Shown here piece after piece: positions 9,452-19,419 of a DNA stretch of 64,000 nt; the first letter of the stretch is position 1, and every line of letters begins with the position of its first letter. The translations under genes and the position numbers were made by a program. Where the stretch lies: positions 1 to 64,000 of the forward strand of contig BIFV01000001.1 in assembly GCA_003990955.1 (NCBI GenBank), given 5' to 3'. The notes under the pieces were generated by a model. The model was not told where the DNA came from and searched no databases. It worked only from the letters and a program-made list of their open reading frames with translations. The DNA comes from Sporomusaceae bacterium FL31 (lineage in GTDB: Bacteria; Bacillota; Negativicutes; DSM-1736; Dendrosporobacteraceae).

Positions 9452-11039
9452 TAATATGAGCCATTAATTTTTTACCTTCAATATCAGGATGAAGTCCATC
9501 GATGGCGTAATGGTCAGCTAGTTCACGGTTGACATCAACAAAGTAGGGCTCTAGGTCGATAAAGTAGCGTTGTTGGCGAATAAAACGATTTACAGTGTCA
9601 AACTCAGCATGCCAGTTTGCTGCAGTGTCTTCTTTAAAGGTACGGTCAATGGCTGCCGGGTTAATAGGCGGTAATGTCAGAAAAATCGGTCTGATGCCAT
9701 TAGCCAGACATTTATCGCGAATACTTGCTAAATCACTAATAACTTCACTAGCCGGGACACCACCGCGAAGACTGTTTGTACCGCCTAAGATAATAAGAAA
9801 TTTTGGTCTATAGGGGAGAACATCATGGTCAAAACGCGCTAACATGGTTGCTGCGGTGTCACCGCTTTTACCTAAATTGACGGTCGGAAAGTTAAGGTAG
9901 GACTGGAAGCTGTATTCCCAATCCGCTGGTGAATAGGAAATTGCTCCGCCGCCATGTGTAATACTATCACCAAAAGTTGCAGCATAGTTTCCTTTGCTGA
10001 GATCAACCTGAAAAGGCATAGCATCAGAGAATACGCCAATGGGGGTACCCAATCCATCAAAAGCACGTACCCGCCAAAAATAGGTTCCTGGGATAATCCG
10101 TGCGATCTCATCATAACAGTCTAAAGCGTGGGTTACTTCTTTGCTCCAAATTCGATAGACCGATGGTGTCGTACCGTTAGGATTTTCCGGAGCCTGACTC
10201 AGAATTTCGACTTCGTAGTGCTCTGCGCCGATAATTGGAATCCAGGAATATACAGGATAAAGCGGTGTTGCCATGTTCGCTATATTGAACCAGCAATTTG
10301 GAAACGGTTTTAGTGTTGTGTTTAAAGAATGGTTAATAAACAGTTCTGCCGCATCCGAAAACACACCAACTGGATTATCGTTGTTATCAAGAGCACGTAC
10401 TCGCCAATATAAAAAACTGCCTGGGTAATTTGATAAATCTGCGTTGTAGCCATTCGTAAAAACTTCTTTAGAGCTGAAAACTTGATGTTCTGATGGCAGA
10501 ATACCATTTGGATTTTCCGGTGGTGCACTTAATAGTTCAATTTCGTAATAGACAGCACCAGGAATGACAGTCCAGGTAAGCATTGGCTGACTTGAGGCAG
10601 GTGCATGATTTGGATAGGGTGAGGTTGCTGTTGGCTTATATTTAGAAAAGTCTTCAGCAGTTGCTCCAGTTACCTGGGCTAAATTGATGTAATCTGAGTA
10701 AATTCCCAATGGATGGCTGAAAAGACCATGGGCGGAGACACGCCAATAGGTTTTAAAGGGAAAGCTTTGATCCAGAGTCAGGCGATTATTCCAGGTTCGA
10801 TAACTGACAATACGCTCGGTTGCTGCTGCCCTATATTCATTGTTTTTAGGTGCTGTCGTTAAGACTTCTACTTCATAGTAAGCAGGGTATGGCGCCTTAG
10901 TCCAGGTTAGAATGTATTCATTTGCTTCAGTTGCTATCCCGATCATTGGCTTAAACTGGCTTAATCTGGTTAGATCACTTTTTTCGATCCCGTAGATTAA
11001 TATAATCAGGACTAACACGACAGTGGTAATACGCTTCAA
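9420..11039 (-). CDS. Exported SGNH/GDSL-type hydrolase with three fibronectin III-like repeats
   Basis: A 539-residue protein with an N-terminal hydrophobic segment (TTVVLVLIILIYGIE) that acts as a signal or anchor. Three similar beta repeats follow at about residues 40-330, each with a W plus YYEVE/HYEVE core and a GxFSD/GIYSD end. The C-terminal SGNH hydrolase domain has GDSITHGGG (nucleophile serine), a Gly block (NLGKSGDTA), GGTNSLRGG and the DGLHPD catalytic Asp/His. It probably removes acyl groups from an envelope carbohydrate or lipid. It is convergent with tyrA and overlaps its end. Confidence 0.8.
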   Translation of the reverse strand: MKRITTVVLVLIILIYGIEKSDLTRLSQFKPMIGIATEANEYILTWTKAPYPAYYEVEVLTTAPKNNEYRAAATERIVSYRTWNNRLTLDQSFPFKTYWRVSAHGLFSHPLGIYSDYINLAQVTGATAEDFSKYKPTATSPYPNHAPASSQPMLTWTVIPGAVYYEIELLSAPPENPNGILPSEHQVFSSKEVFTNGYNADLSNYPGSFLYWRVRALDNNDNPVGVFSDAAELFINHSLNTTLKPFPNCWFNIANMATPLYPVYSWIPIIGAEHYEVEILSQAPENPNGTTPSVYRIWSKEVTHALDCYDEIARIIPGTYFWRVRAFDGLGTPIGVFSDAMPFQVDLSKGNYAATFGDSITHGGGAISYSPADWEYSFQSYLNFPTVNLGKSGDTAATMLARFDHDVLPYRPKFLIILGGTNSLRGGVPASEVISDLASIRDKCLANGIRPIFLTLPPINPAAIDRTFKEDTAANWHAEFDTVNRFIRQQRYFIDLEPYFVDVNRELADHYAIDGLHPDIEGKKLMAHIINAHWEKVTR

Positions 11040-11141
11040 ATAATCACCTGCTCCTATGGACTCATATCAATCATTATAACAGTTTAATCCTTTATAATAT
11101 AGGAAACTCCGATATTATTAGTATTTCCCAAAATGAACAGA

Positions 11142-11180
11142 TAAATTGGCAAACTGGTATTATGCTGGTTTGCCAATTTA
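11142..11180. repeat. Perfect 13-bp inverted repeat between divergent genes
   Basis: TAAATTGGCAAAC (11142-11154) and its exact complement (11168-11180) flank a 13-base spacer in the gap between the GDSL-type gene (-) and pta (+). It could be a hairpin or an operator. It lies upstream of both genes, so a terminator role is not obvious. Confidence 0.6.
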
Positions 11181-11330
11181 TTTAAGTCAAATTCCATTCA
11201 GGTTTCTAAACTGGTGTCTAAGTTCGTACTTGCCAGGATTTGCTCATCCTATGCTATAATTTACTTATTCCAGATGGGTTTAACCTTCAAAATTTTAGAA
11301 TGATGCGATTAAGAGTGCGGAGGGGTAAAT

Positions 11331-12332
11331 GTGAGTTTTATTGCAGGGATGAAGCAAAAAGCAAAGTCAGTAAAAAAGAAAATTATTTTACCGGAGGCGA
11401 CTGATATCAGGGTGTTAACAGCCGCCAGTGCTGCAGCTCAGGAAGGTCTGGCAGACATTATTTTAGTTGGTAATAAAGCGGGGATTTTACAGACAGCAGG
11501 CAGCATTGACCTATCGCAGGTGACTATCGTGGACGTTGAAACAGCCGAGAAGCGTGAAGAATATATTACCCGATTTTATGAATTAAGAAAATCCAAAGGG
11601 CTTACTATCGAGCAAGCTCGTGAATTATTAACCGATCCAGTATATTTTGGAATTATGATGATCAAACAGAATGATGCAGATGGCATGGTTTCCGGTGCTA
11701 TTCATTCAACAGCAGATACCTTAAGGCCTGTGTTGCAAATTATTAAGACAGCGCCAGGTACAAGCTTAGTGTCTTCTTTCTTTATTATGGAAGTTCCGCA
11801 ATGTGACTATGGACATGAGGGCGTGTTCTTGTTTTCGGACTGTGCTCTCAATGAAAATCCGAATGCTGAGCAGCTTGCAGAAATTGCAATTGCTTCAGCA
11901 CACACGATGAAAAACTTGCTGGGTATTGAGCCCATTGTTGCCATGTTATCTTATTCTACCTATGGCAGCGCAAACAGCGTGCTTACCGAGAAAGTGCGGC
12001 AGGCTACTTTACTGGCACAACAAAAAGCACCTGATTTACGGATTGATGGTGAATTACAGGTCGATGCAGCCTTGGTTGCAGCCACAGCTCAATTAAAAGC
12101 ACCCAAGAGTTCAGTAGCTGGACAAGCCAATGTGTTGATATTCCCTGATCTAAATGCAGGTAATATTGGCTACAAGCTTACTGAGCGGCTGGGTAAAGCG
12201 CAAGCTTATGGGCCGATTACCCAGGGCTTGGCAAAGCCAATAAACGATTTGTCACGAGGCTGTAAAGCTGAAGATATTATTGGTGTTATTGCACTTACTG
12301 CGATTCAAGCTCAGGCACAAGACAATCCGTGA
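11331..12332 (+). CDS. pta: Phosphate acetyltransferase
   Basis: The 333-residue protein has the short Pta architecture: KKKIILPEATDIRVLTAA at the N terminus, DGMVSGAIHSTADTLRP, and the C-terminal VLIFPDLNAGNIGYKL plus GPITQGLAKPINDLSRGC. It exchanges acetyl between CoA and phosphate in acetate fermentation. Start is GTG at 11331 behind GGAGGGG. A TATAAT box lies near 11254. No ackA is adjacent. Confidence 0.94.
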   Translation: MSFIAGMKQKAKSVKKKIILPEATDIRVLTAASAAAQEGLADIILVGNKAGILQTAGSIDLSQVTIVDVETAEKREEYITRFYELRKSKGLTIEQARELLTDPVYFGIMMIKQNDADGMVSGAIHSTADTLRPVLQIIKTAPGTSLVSSFFIMEVPQCDYGHEGVFLFSDCALNENPNAEQLAEIAIASAHTMKNLLGIEPIVAMLSYSTYGSANSVLTEKVRQATLLAQQKAPDLRIDGELQVDAALVAATAQLKAPKSSVAGQANVLIFPDLNAGNIGYKLTERLGKAQAYGPITQGLAKPINDLSRGCKAEDIIGVIALTAIQAQAQDNP

Positions 12333-12343
12333 AGTTAAAAAAT

Positions 12344-12380
12344 AAATGAGCCAAGTGGATACCACCTGGCTCATTATTTC
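12344..12380. terminator. Bidirectional terminator between pta and hydG
   Basis: AATGAGCCA..GTGG pairs with CCAC..TGGCTCATT, with A- and T-rich flanks, between two convergent genes. Confidence 0.85.
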
Positions 12381-12411
12381 TTATGTACTTCTACATCAAA
12401 TTGTATTGAAG

Positions 12412-13836
12412 CTAAAAATAGAAATCGCGTTGTCCGGCTTCAATCTCCTTTAGGCGCTCTATGGTTGCAGCACGGATATTTTCCTGGGGGATATCCGCAA
12501 TACTGTTATTGATTAACACTTCACCAGCCTGCTTGGTTGCGTCATCCGCGTAATCAAGCAGATACTCTTTAAAGGTTAATAAGGCATTTGGCAGGCAAAC
12601 GTTCTGAATTTCCCCTGTTTTTGCTAAGCTCATGAACCGATCACCAGTTCGTCCTTGGCGATAGCAGGCGGTACAATAACTTGGAATAAAGTTCTTTTCG
12701 CATAGCATCCGGATAATTTCATTCGGTGAGCGTTGATCGCCTGTCTCAAATTGCATGCCATTAGCTTTTTCATGGTTTTTATAGACATGCTGATAACCGC
12801 CCACCCCAGTACAGGATCCGGCACTAATCTGAGAAATACCATAATGAATGAGTTTATCCCGCAACTCAGGAGATTCTCTTGTGGACAGAATCATACCGGT
12901 ATAAGGGACTGCAAGGCGGATAATGGCAATGACTTTCTCAAACTGTTCATCACTGACCAGAAATGGAAATTTGTCGATATCAATACTGGAAGCAGGCCGC
13001 AGCCGTGGAACTGAAATGGTATGAGGACCAACACCAAACGTAGTTTCAAGATGTTCGGCATGAAGAAACATTGCCACTGTTTCATACTGGTAATCATACA
13101 GACCATAAAGAACACCAATACCAACATCGTCAATGCCAGCCTGCATAGCTCGATCCATGGCAGTAGTATGCCAGTTATAGTCGCGTTTTGGACCCGTAGG
13201 ATGTAAAGCTGAGTAGGTCGGCCGATGGTAAGTTTCCTGGAACAGAATATAGGTACCAATATTAGCTGCTTTTAATTTACGATACTCATCAAGCGTTGTT
13301 GCTGCAATGTTAACATTGACACGGCGAATGCTGCCATTTTGGGTTTTAATTTTATAGATCTCAGAAATAGCGTCAGTCACATAGTCAATAGGGCAGTTGA
13401 CAGGATCTTCACCCACTTCGAGTGCTAATCTTTTGTGACCAAGCGATTGGAGAATTTCGACCTCTTCTTTAACTTCAGGCAATGTTAAACGTCGCCGCAA
13501 TTGTTCTTGGTTGTCTTTGCGATAGCCACAATAGGTACAGTTATTGATACAGTGACTTGAAAGGTATAGTGGAGCAAATAAAACGATGCGGCTGCCATAA
13601 ATCGCTTTTTTGACTTGAGCTGCAGCATCAAAAAGCTCATTGAGTAAATCTTGGTGGGTAACTTTTAATAATACAGCTACTTCAGCAGCAGACAGTCCAT
13701 GGTATTCTTTTGCTTTCGTAATGATCGAACGAACATAGCTGACGTCAGTAGCCTTGGTTTCTGCATCGTTTAGCAGGGTTTCAATTACCGTGTCGTTGAT
13801 AAAATCATCGGTTGTACGTTCATCGGCTTTTATCAT
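12412..13836 (-). CDS. hydG: [FeFe]-hydrogenase maturase HydG (radical SAM tyrosine lyase)
   Basis: The 474-residue protein has the HydG radical-SAM cluster CINNCTYC (CX3CX2C, residues 96-103) and the C-terminal auxiliary-cluster cysteines CTAC with a distant CLPN. HydG splits tyrosine to give the CO and cyanide ligands of the H-cluster. It overlaps the small regulator gene upstream by 17 bases, so the two are co-transcribed. hydE, hydF and the hydrogenase itself are not in the window. Confidence 0.95.
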   Translation of the reverse strand: MIKADERTTDDFINDTVIETLLNDAETKATDVSYVRSIITKAKEYHGLSAAEVAVLLKVTHQDLLNELFDAAAQVKKAIYGSRIVLFAPLYLSSHCINNCTYCGYRKDNQEQLRRRLTLPEVKEEVEILQSLGHKRLALEVGEDPVNCPIDYVTDAISEIYKIKTQNGSIRRVNVNIAATTLDEYRKLKAANIGTYILFQETYHRPTYSALHPTGPKRDYNWHTTAMDRAMQAGIDDVGIGVLYGLYDYQYETVAMFLHAEHLETTFGVGPHTISVPRLRPASSIDIDKFPFLVSDEQFEKVIAIIRLAVPYTGMILSTRESPELRDKLIHYGISQISAGSCTGVGGYQHVYKNHEKANGMQFETGDQRSPNEIIRMLCEKNFIPSYCTACYRQGRTGDRFMSLAKTGEIQNVCLPNALLTFKEYLLDYADDATKQAGEVLINNSIADIPQENIRAATIERLKEIEAGQRDFYF

Positions 13837-14107
13837 GAGGTTGGTCCCCCTTGTTAATTTTTTTGGTAGTAAGGGCGGATTTTACGGTTACGCCAGGGAG
13901 GTTGCCTAATTTACCGGTCAAAGCGCCAACATGATCGGTACTGCCTTCAATAATTAAGGCAATAATACCAACTTGTTCTTCCGGTTTCGGAATACCCATT
14001 CGACCGATGATCAAATGACTATAATGGCTAATCACTCGATTGACTTGATCAGAATTTAGTTTTGGATTATCAATGACAATTCCGATTACTCCAATGCGTT
14101 TTGACAT
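13820..14107 (-). CDS. TM1266-type iron-only hydrogenase system regulator
   Basis: A 95-residue ACT-like protein: RIGVIGIVIDNP at the start, then HLIIGRMGIPKPEEQVGIIALIIEGSTD and LPGVTVKSAL. This is the family annotated as a putative iron-only hydrogenase regulator, often beside hydG. It is the first gene of the hydG operon. Its ligand and target are unknown. Confidence 0.85.
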   Translation of the reverse strand: MSKRIGVIGIVIDNPKLNSDQVNRVISHYSHLIIGRMGIPKPEEQVGIIALIIEGSTDHVGALTGKLGNLPGVTVKSALTTKKINKGDQPHDKSR

Positions 14108-14115
14108 AACAGCCT

Positions 14116-14260
14116 CCCTAATAAAAATACCCTTCTAAGCATAAAGCAAAGAAGGGGTGGTTTCCCCGGTTTAATTCCCTCCTGTGCGCAGGTTTTGCCC
14201 TAGCTGTAGATTCAAATAATTATGCGGTTTTCGATTATCCGTCAAAAAATGGCTAAATTG
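14116..14260 (-). promoter_or_regulatory. Structured leader with terminator before the hydG operon
   Basis: On the minus strand CCCTTCT (14156-14150) pairs with AGAAGGG (14136-14130) and is followed by TATTTTTATT, a terminator placed just before the first gene of the operon. Upstream are a CCTGCGCACAGG hairpin and GGGGAAACCACCCC. A terminator inside a 5' leader implies attenuation, perhaps by a riboswitch. I could not match it to a known class. Confidence 0.5.
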
Positions 14261-14479
14261 ACCAGCACACTTTTTGTAAGATAATTTTATTATACACTAT
14301 TTTTAATAGTGGTTCGTGTAATTTTATTCTAATGCAACAGATTTTTACGAATAAACAGCCAGACTGTTTGCAAGCACATGGCATAGACGTTGCTGTAGTT
14401 TGTACCTGTTACACTTTGTGGTTGCATTTGTCGAAAAACAGCAGGAATTTTGTAATGTTTATTGAATAATAATCTAGAT

Positions 14480-14501
14480 TCGAGTAGTGTACACTACTCG
14501 A
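14480..14501. promoter_or_regulatory. Perfect 22-bp palindrome, likely operator upstream of panB
   Basis: The half-site TCGAGTAGTGT is followed directly by its exact complement, with no spacer. A weaker inverted repeat (ATCAT...ATGAT) follows at about 14504-14517. No T-tract follows, so it looks like a dimeric repressor site controlling panB-panE-ilvD. The regulator is not in the window. Confidence 0.6.
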
Positions 14502-14543
14502 TATCATACTAATGATATACAGTTATAGGAGGCAGCTATTTTG

Positions 14544-15377
14544 ATGAAAAAAAAGTTGACCATTCCCCAATTCAAAGAACTTAAAGCACAAGGGAAAAAA
14601 TTCAGGATGGTAACCGCATATGACTATACGTTTGCCAGTATTGTGGAGAAGACGCCGATTGAGATGATACTCGTAGGAGACTCACTTGGAATGGTTGTTC
14701 TTGGCTACGATAGTACAGTTCCAGTTACCATGGAAGATATGCTTCATCATATTAAGCCTGTTGTGCGTGGTGCTAGAAATACTTTTGTTGTCGGTGATAT
14801 GCCTTTTGGTTCCTACAATGTCAGTGTCAGCGAAGCAATCCGTAATGCCAACCGTATCATCCAGGAAGGTGGAGCTGATGCTGTAAAGCTTGAAGGCGGT
14901 TCCAATGTGTTAGACATTGTGAGTGAAATGGTTAAAGGCGGTATTCCCGTTGTTGGTCATATTGGATTAACGCCGCAAACGGCGACGCAGCTTGGCGGAT
15001 TTAAAGTTCAGGGTAAAGATACCGAGATCGCCAGAAAGTTAGTAGAAGATGCGCTTCATCTTGAGCAGGCAGGAGCTTTTGCACTTGTACTGGAGTGTGT
15101 TGTTGCCCCTATTGCCCAGCTTATCACTGAAAAAGTTGCCATCCCAACTATCGGTATTGGAGCTGGTCCGGCCTGTGATGCCCAAGTATTGGTTATGCAA
15201 GATCTATTGGGTATGTATGACAAGTTTACGCCGAAGTTTGTCAAACAGTATGCGCAATTAAATGGGCAAATTGTTGAAGCACTTAACAGCTATGCTCAAG
15301 AAGTAGCAGACGGAGTGTTTCCAGGGCCTGAGCATACTTTCGGCTTAAATAAAGATCAACTCGGCCGAATCTATTAG
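14544..15377 (+). CDS. panB: 3-methyl-2-oxobutanoate hydroxymethyltransferase
   Basis: This 277-residue enzyme transfers a hydroxymethyl group from methylene-tetrahydrofolate to 2-oxoisovalerate, making ketopantoate for pantothenate and CoA. Recognised by MVTAYDYTFASIVEK, ILVGDSLGMVVLGYDSTVPVT, VVGDMPFGSY, AVKLEGG and GHIGLTPQ. The ATG at 14544 follows AGGAGG with 11 bases between; the TTG at 14541 is less likely. It is the first gene of panB-panE-ilvD. Confidence 0.95.
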   Translation: MKKKLTIPQFKELKAQGKKFRMVTAYDYTFASIVEKTPIEMILVGDSLGMVVLGYDSTVPVTMEDMLHHIKPVVRGARNTFVVGDMPFGSYNVSVSEAIRNANRIIQEGGADAVKLEGGSNVLDIVSEMVKGGIPVVGHIGLTPQTATQLGGFKVQGKDTEIARKLVEDALHLEQAGAFALVLECVVAPIAQLITEKVAIPTIGIGAGPACDAQVLVMQDLLGMYDKFTPKFVKQYAQLNGQIVEALNSYAQEVADGVFPGPEHTFGLNKDQLGRIY

Positions 15378-15388
15378 GGAGTTTACAA

Positions 15389-16312
15389 ATGAAAATAACA
15401 ATAGTCGGTGCCGGTGCAATGGGGAGCTTGTTTGGGGCTCTATTGGCACAGTGCGGCCAAGATGTGCTATTAGTTGATAAACGGTGTGATCATGTTCAAG
15501 CCATTAATGAGAACGGGCTTATCATCACTCACCCTGATTCATCCGAGACTGTTGTTAAAGTCAAGGCCGCGACTGATACAGCCCATACTGGTCATACCGA
15601 TTTATTATTGCTTTTTGTTAAATCGTATGATACTGAACAGGCTTTGCAATCGTGCCTTCACATGGTTGCTGCTGATACAGTTGTGCTGACCTTGCAGAAT
15701 GGACTTGGCAATATTGAAAAAATAAGCAGGATTGTAGGAGCAGATAAGGTTATTGCCGGGACAACCTCTTATGGCTGTTATGCATTAGGACCGGGGCATA
15801 TCGCGGTCAGTAATGTGGGTGAAGTGACGATCGGTGAAATTGGCGGTACCATTTCGTCACGAACACAAAAGCTTGCCGAGGTCTTTATAACTGCAGGAAT
15901 TGACATTCAGTTAAGTGATCATATTGAAAGTATCATCTGGACTAAACTGGCTGTTAATGTTGGGATTAATGCGATTACTGCGATTACCGCGTTAAGGAAT
16001 GGGCAGCTTCTAGCACAGTCTGATACAAAACAGCTTATGGCGTTAGCCATTCATGAATTGGTTCAAATCGCCCAGCAGAAAAATATTAAGTTTTTAGCTG
16101 ACCCAATGGAGCTAGCGTTTAAGGTGGCTCAGGCCACTTCTTCTAATAAATCATCGATGCGCCAGGATATTGAGCGTGGTACTAGAACTGAGATTGATAG
16201 CATCAACGGAGCCGTTGTTGACGAAGGCTTGAAATTAGGGGTCGCAACACCCGTCAATCAGGTATTAACACTATTAATCAAAACATTAGAAAATAAAGTT
16301 GAAAAACATTGA
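15389..16312 (+). CDS. panE: 2-dehydropantoate 2-reductase
   Basis: The 307-residue NADPH enzyme has the Rossmann start ITIVGAGAMGSLFGALLA, VLTLQNGLGN, GTTSYG and the C-terminal catalytic region WTKLAVNVGINAITA, SSMRQDIERGTRTEIDSINGAV. It reduces ketopantoate to pantoate. It lies 11 bases after panB and 12 before ilvD. Confidence 0.94.
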   Translation: MKITIVGAGAMGSLFGALLAQCGQDVLLVDKRCDHVQAINENGLIITHPDSSETVVKVKAATDTAHTGHTDLLLLFVKSYDTEQALQSCLHMVAADTVVLTLQNGLGNIEKISRIVGADKVIAGTTSYGCYALGPGHIAVSNVGEVTIGEIGGTISSRTQKLAEVFITAGIDIQLSDHIESIIWTKLAVNVGINAITAITALRNGQLLAQSDTKQLMALAIHELVQIAQQKNIKFLADPMELAFKVAQATSSNKSSMRQDIERGTRTEIDSINGAVVDEGLKLGVATPVNQVLTLLIKTLENKVEKH

Positions 16313-16324
16313 GGTGGGGGATTT

Positions 16325-17977
16325 ATGAGGAGCGATATCGTAAAAAAAGGCTCGACACGTGCTGCACATCGTGCATTGTTTTATGCAATGGGGTATACAC
16401 CACAAGACTTGGAAAAACCAATTATCGGGGTAGTCAATGCTTTTAATGAAATTATACCTGGGCATATTCACCTAAGGAATATTGCTGATGCAGCGAAGCT
16501 TGGTATTGCATCGGCAGGGGGAACTCCAGTTGAATTCCCGGCAATCGGTATTTGTGATGGGATTGCTATGGGTCATGAAGGCATGAGATATCCATTAGCC
16601 AGCCGTGAGTTAATTGCTGACTCCATTGAAGCTGTTGCCACTGGTCATGCTTTTGACGGATTAGTCCTCATACCCAACTGTGATAAAATTGTCCCCGGGA
16701 TGTTAATGGCTGCGGCTCGTATCAATATTCCCTGTGTTGTAGTAAGCGGCGGGCCTATGATGGCTGGCCGTTATAAGGGCAAAGATATTAGTGTAAGCAA
16801 CATGTTTGAGGCGGCCGGTTTATTTGAGGCAGGCAAGATACAGGCAGAAGAGCTTGATTCTATGGAAAAATCAGCTTGTCCAGGCTGTGGATCGTGTGCT
16901 GGGCTCTTTACAGCAAATACAATGAACTGTTTAACTGAAGCGTTGGGGATGGGAATTACCGGCAATGGAACAATTCCAGCAGCCCAGTTTGGTGCACGCC
17001 GGATGCTGGCAAAACAAGCAGGTGCAATTATTCTTGAGCTTATTGCCAAAGACCGCAAACCACGCGATATTATGACAATGAAAGCATTTGAAAATGCGAT
17101 TACTGTTGATATGGGCATCGGGGGTTCTTCGAACACAGTACTGCATTTAACTGCAATCGCTCATGAAGCTGGACTGGAATTGCCGTTAGAGTTGTTTGAC
17201 CGCATTAGTGCAAAGACTCCTTATATCACTAAACTTAGTCCTGGCGGGACTCATCATATTCAGGATTTAAACGAAGCTGGCGGGATTTCAGCGGTTATGA
17301 AAGCCTTATCTGAACGCGGGATTATCCATACGGATGCCTTAACGATTGATGGTACAATTGCCGATCGCATTGAAGCAGCTGAAATCAATGATTCAGAAGT
17401 CATAAAATCTGTCGAGACGCCATACCGCAACAAGGGTGGAATTGCCATTCTTAAAGGAAATCTTGCTCCCGATGGAGCGGTGGTTAAAGAGAGTGCTGTA
17501 GCGGAAGATATGCTTGTGTTTAAAGGAAAAGCAAGGGTATTTGACTCTGAAGATCAAGCCATTGAGACCATCCTGGCCAAAAAAGTTTTTGATGGTGAAG
17601 TGGTTGTTATCCGTTATGAGGGACCCAAAGGTGGTCCCGGTATGAGGGAAATGCTAAATCCGACCGCCGTAATTGCCGGAATGGGACTTAAGGTTGCACT
17701 TTTGACGGATGGCCGTTTTAGTGGTGCTACCCGAGGCGCCTGTATTGGGCACGTATCCCCAGAGGCTATGGAGGGGGGGACTATTGCACTCGTACAAGAA
17801 GGCGATATGATTGCTATTGATATTCCAGGTCGTAAGCTGGAAGTCTTAGTCAGCGATGAAGAATTGGCTATTCGTAAGGCTGCTTGGTCTCAACCTAAGC
17901 CCAAAGTAACCACCGGTTATCTTTCCCGATATGCCAGACTTGTTACCTCGGCAAGTACTGGCGCCGTATTGAAATAA
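16325..17977 (+). CDS. ilvD: Dihydroxy-acid dehydratase
   Basis: The 550-residue Fe-S dehydratase carries the cluster cysteines in [11 protein letters not shown] and [18 protein letters not shown], plus [20 protein letters not shown]. It makes the 2-oxo acids of valine and isoleucine. The valine precursor 2-oxoisovalerate is also the PanB substrate, which explains its place behind panB-panE. Confidence 0.96.
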   Translation: MRSDIVKKGSTRAAHRALFYAMGYTPQDLEKPIIGVVNAFNEIIPGHIHLRNIADAAKLGIASAGGTPVEFPAIGICDGIAMGHEGMRYPLASRELIADSIEAVATGHAFDGLVLIPNCDKIVPGMLMAAARINIPCVVVSGGPMMAGRYKGKDISVSNMFEAAGLFEAGKIQAEELDSMEKSACPGCGSCAGLFTANTMNCLTEALGMGITGNGTIPAAQFGARRMLAKQAGAIILELIAKDRKPRDIMTMKAFENAITVDMGIGGSSNTVLHLTAIAHEAGLELPLELFDRISAKTPYITKLSPGGTHHIQDLNEAGGISAVMKALSERGIIHTDALTIDGTIADRIEAAEINDSEVIKSVETPYRNKGGIAILKGNLAPDGAVVKESAVAEDMLVFKGKARVFDSEDQAIETILAKKVFDGEVVVIRYEGPKGGPGMREMLNPTAVIAGMGLKVALLTDGRFSGATRGACIGHVSPEAMEGGTIALVQEGDMIAIDIPGRKLEVLVSDEELAIRKAAWSQPKPKVTTGYLSRYARLVTSASTGAVLK

Positions 17978-17989
17978 TCAATTCACATG

Positions 17990-18022
17990 AAATATCCCTA
18001 AAGGCTGCTTTAGGGATATTTT
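17990..18022 (+). terminator. Intrinsic terminator after ilvD
   Basis: AAATATCCCTAAAG pairs with CTTTAGGGATATTT, ending in a T-tract. Confidence 0.88.
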
Positions 18023-18119
18023 TATGGCTTTCTGAAAGAGGATTTTGTCAATAAAGCTAGTATTTAGTTTTAATTAGGGAAATAATAGCAACATGATGAA
18101 GGGCAAGGGAGGGGTTCAT

Positions 18120-19289
18120 ATGCCGGATATAAGTGAATTAGTTAAAAAGCATACTGCGTCTGTGATTGAGTTGCGCCGGTATTTTCATACTTATCCCGAG
18201 CTAAGCGGCCAAGAGTATAACACGCAGAAAAAAGTCTTATCCGAGTTGGAAGCTTTAGGTTTAAGACCTAGGCCGGCTGCCAACACCGGAGTCATTGCTG
18301 ATATTGTTGGGGCTCTGCCAGGGAAAACAATTGCTATACGAGCGGATATGGATGCCTTGAAACTTCAGGACGAATGCGAACAGCCGTATCAGTCGATTAA
18401 TAACGGCGTTAGTCATGCTTGTGGGCACGATGGGCATATGGCCATGCTGCTTGGATCAGCAAAAGTTCTGAACGAAATGAGGGGGAATCTTGCAGGTTCT
18501 GTCAGATTACTTTTTCAGCCTTGTGAAGAAGAAGTTCCAGGAGGGGCGGCACCACTTATCCAGGAGGGCGCTTTAACAGGGGTAGATGCAATCATCAGCA
18601 CACATCTATGGCAAACGCTTGCTGCCGGTACGGTCGGCATATCGCATGATCGCCTGATGGCGGCACCTGATGAGTTCACGATTACGGTAAAAGGACGCGG
18701 CGGACATGGTTCAATGCCGCATCAGACTATAGACCCTATTTTAATAGGAGCGCAAATTGTTTTAGCATTAAATACGATCATTAGCAGAAGAGTCGATCCG
18801 CTTGAAAATGCAGTGGTATCGGTGGGATTATTTAAAGCGGGTGAAGTTTTTAATGTGATTCCTGAGACTGCTGTTATCAAAGGAACGGTTCGCTCTTTTG
18901 AAAATAGTTTGCGTCTGCAAATTTTTGACCAGATTGAGGCCATTGCGCAAGGCATCAGCCAGGCAGGTGGCGCACAGTGCATTATTGAAAAGAAATTTGG
19001 GTTTCCGCCTGTTGTCAATCATCCGCAAATCGTCGATGTTGTTGTAGAAGCAGCCAGGGAAGTACTTGAGCCAGAACAAATCATTGCGATTAAGCCGGTT
19101 ATGGCTGGTGAAGACTTTTCTTGCTATTTACAAAAGATACCGGGGATGATGCTGTTTGTCGGCTCCGGGAATTCAGAAAAAGGTATTGTTTATCCGCAGC
19201 ACCATCCTAAGTTTGATATTGATGAGGACTCATTAGCACTTGGAGTAGAGATTATGACAAGAGCTGCATTGAGGCTGCTTAACAAGTAA
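18120..19289 (+). CDS. M20 family metal-dependent amidohydrolase
   Basis: A 389-residue M20D-type hydrolase: RRYFHTYPELSGQE, AIRADMDALKL, SHACGHDGHMAMLLG (metal ligands), LFQPCEEEVPGGA, the dimerisation loop GRGGHGSMPHQTIDP and GEDFSCYL near the C terminus. The family includes hippurate and N-acyl amino acid hydrolases; the substrate here is unknown. The ATG at 18120 has the best ribosome site (GGGAGGGG). It appears to be a single gene. Confidence 0.88.
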   Translation: MPDISELVKKHTASVIELRRYFHTYPELSGQEYNTQKKVLSELEALGLRPRPAANTGVIADIVGALPGKTIAIRADMDALKLQDECEQPYQSINNGVSHACGHDGHMAMLLGSAKVLNEMRGNLAGSVRLLFQPCEEEVPGGAAPLIQEGALTGVDAIISTHLWQTLAAGTVGISHDRLMAAPDEFTITVKGRGGHGSMPHQTIDPILIGAQIVLALNTIISRRVDPLENAVVSVGLFKAGEVFNVIPETAVIKGTVRSFENSLRLQIFDQIEAIAQGISQAGGAQCIIEKKFGFPPVVNHPQIVDVVVEAAREVLEPEQIIAIKPVMAGEDFSCYLQKIPGMMLFVGSGNSEKGIVYPQHHPKFDIDEDSLALGVEIMTRAALRLLNK

Positions 19290-19367
19290 TTGCCTGATAA
19301 GGAACAGTGTGCAAAAAATCCTGCCTGACTGGGTAGGATTTCACTTTTAGTTTGTGGAATTGTTTTA

Positions 19368-19394
19368 CATACCCCTTTTTGGGGTATGCTTTTT
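19368..19394 (+). terminator. Intrinsic terminator before trmL
   Basis: CATACCCC pairs with GGGGTATG over a T loop, followed by CTTTTT. It may be shared with an imperfect hairpin at about 19317-19343. Confidence 0.75.
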
Positions 19395-19419
19395 GTAAGC
19401 GATATATTGGGGTGATTTG

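Noticed and set aside
14116..14260. c-di-GMP (GEMM) or ZTP riboswitch before the hydG operon
   Set aside because: A GGGCAAAACC stretch and a CCGGGGAAACC stretch look suggestive, but the GACGCAAAGC core of GEMM and the CCGCCTGGGC hairpin of ZTP are absent.
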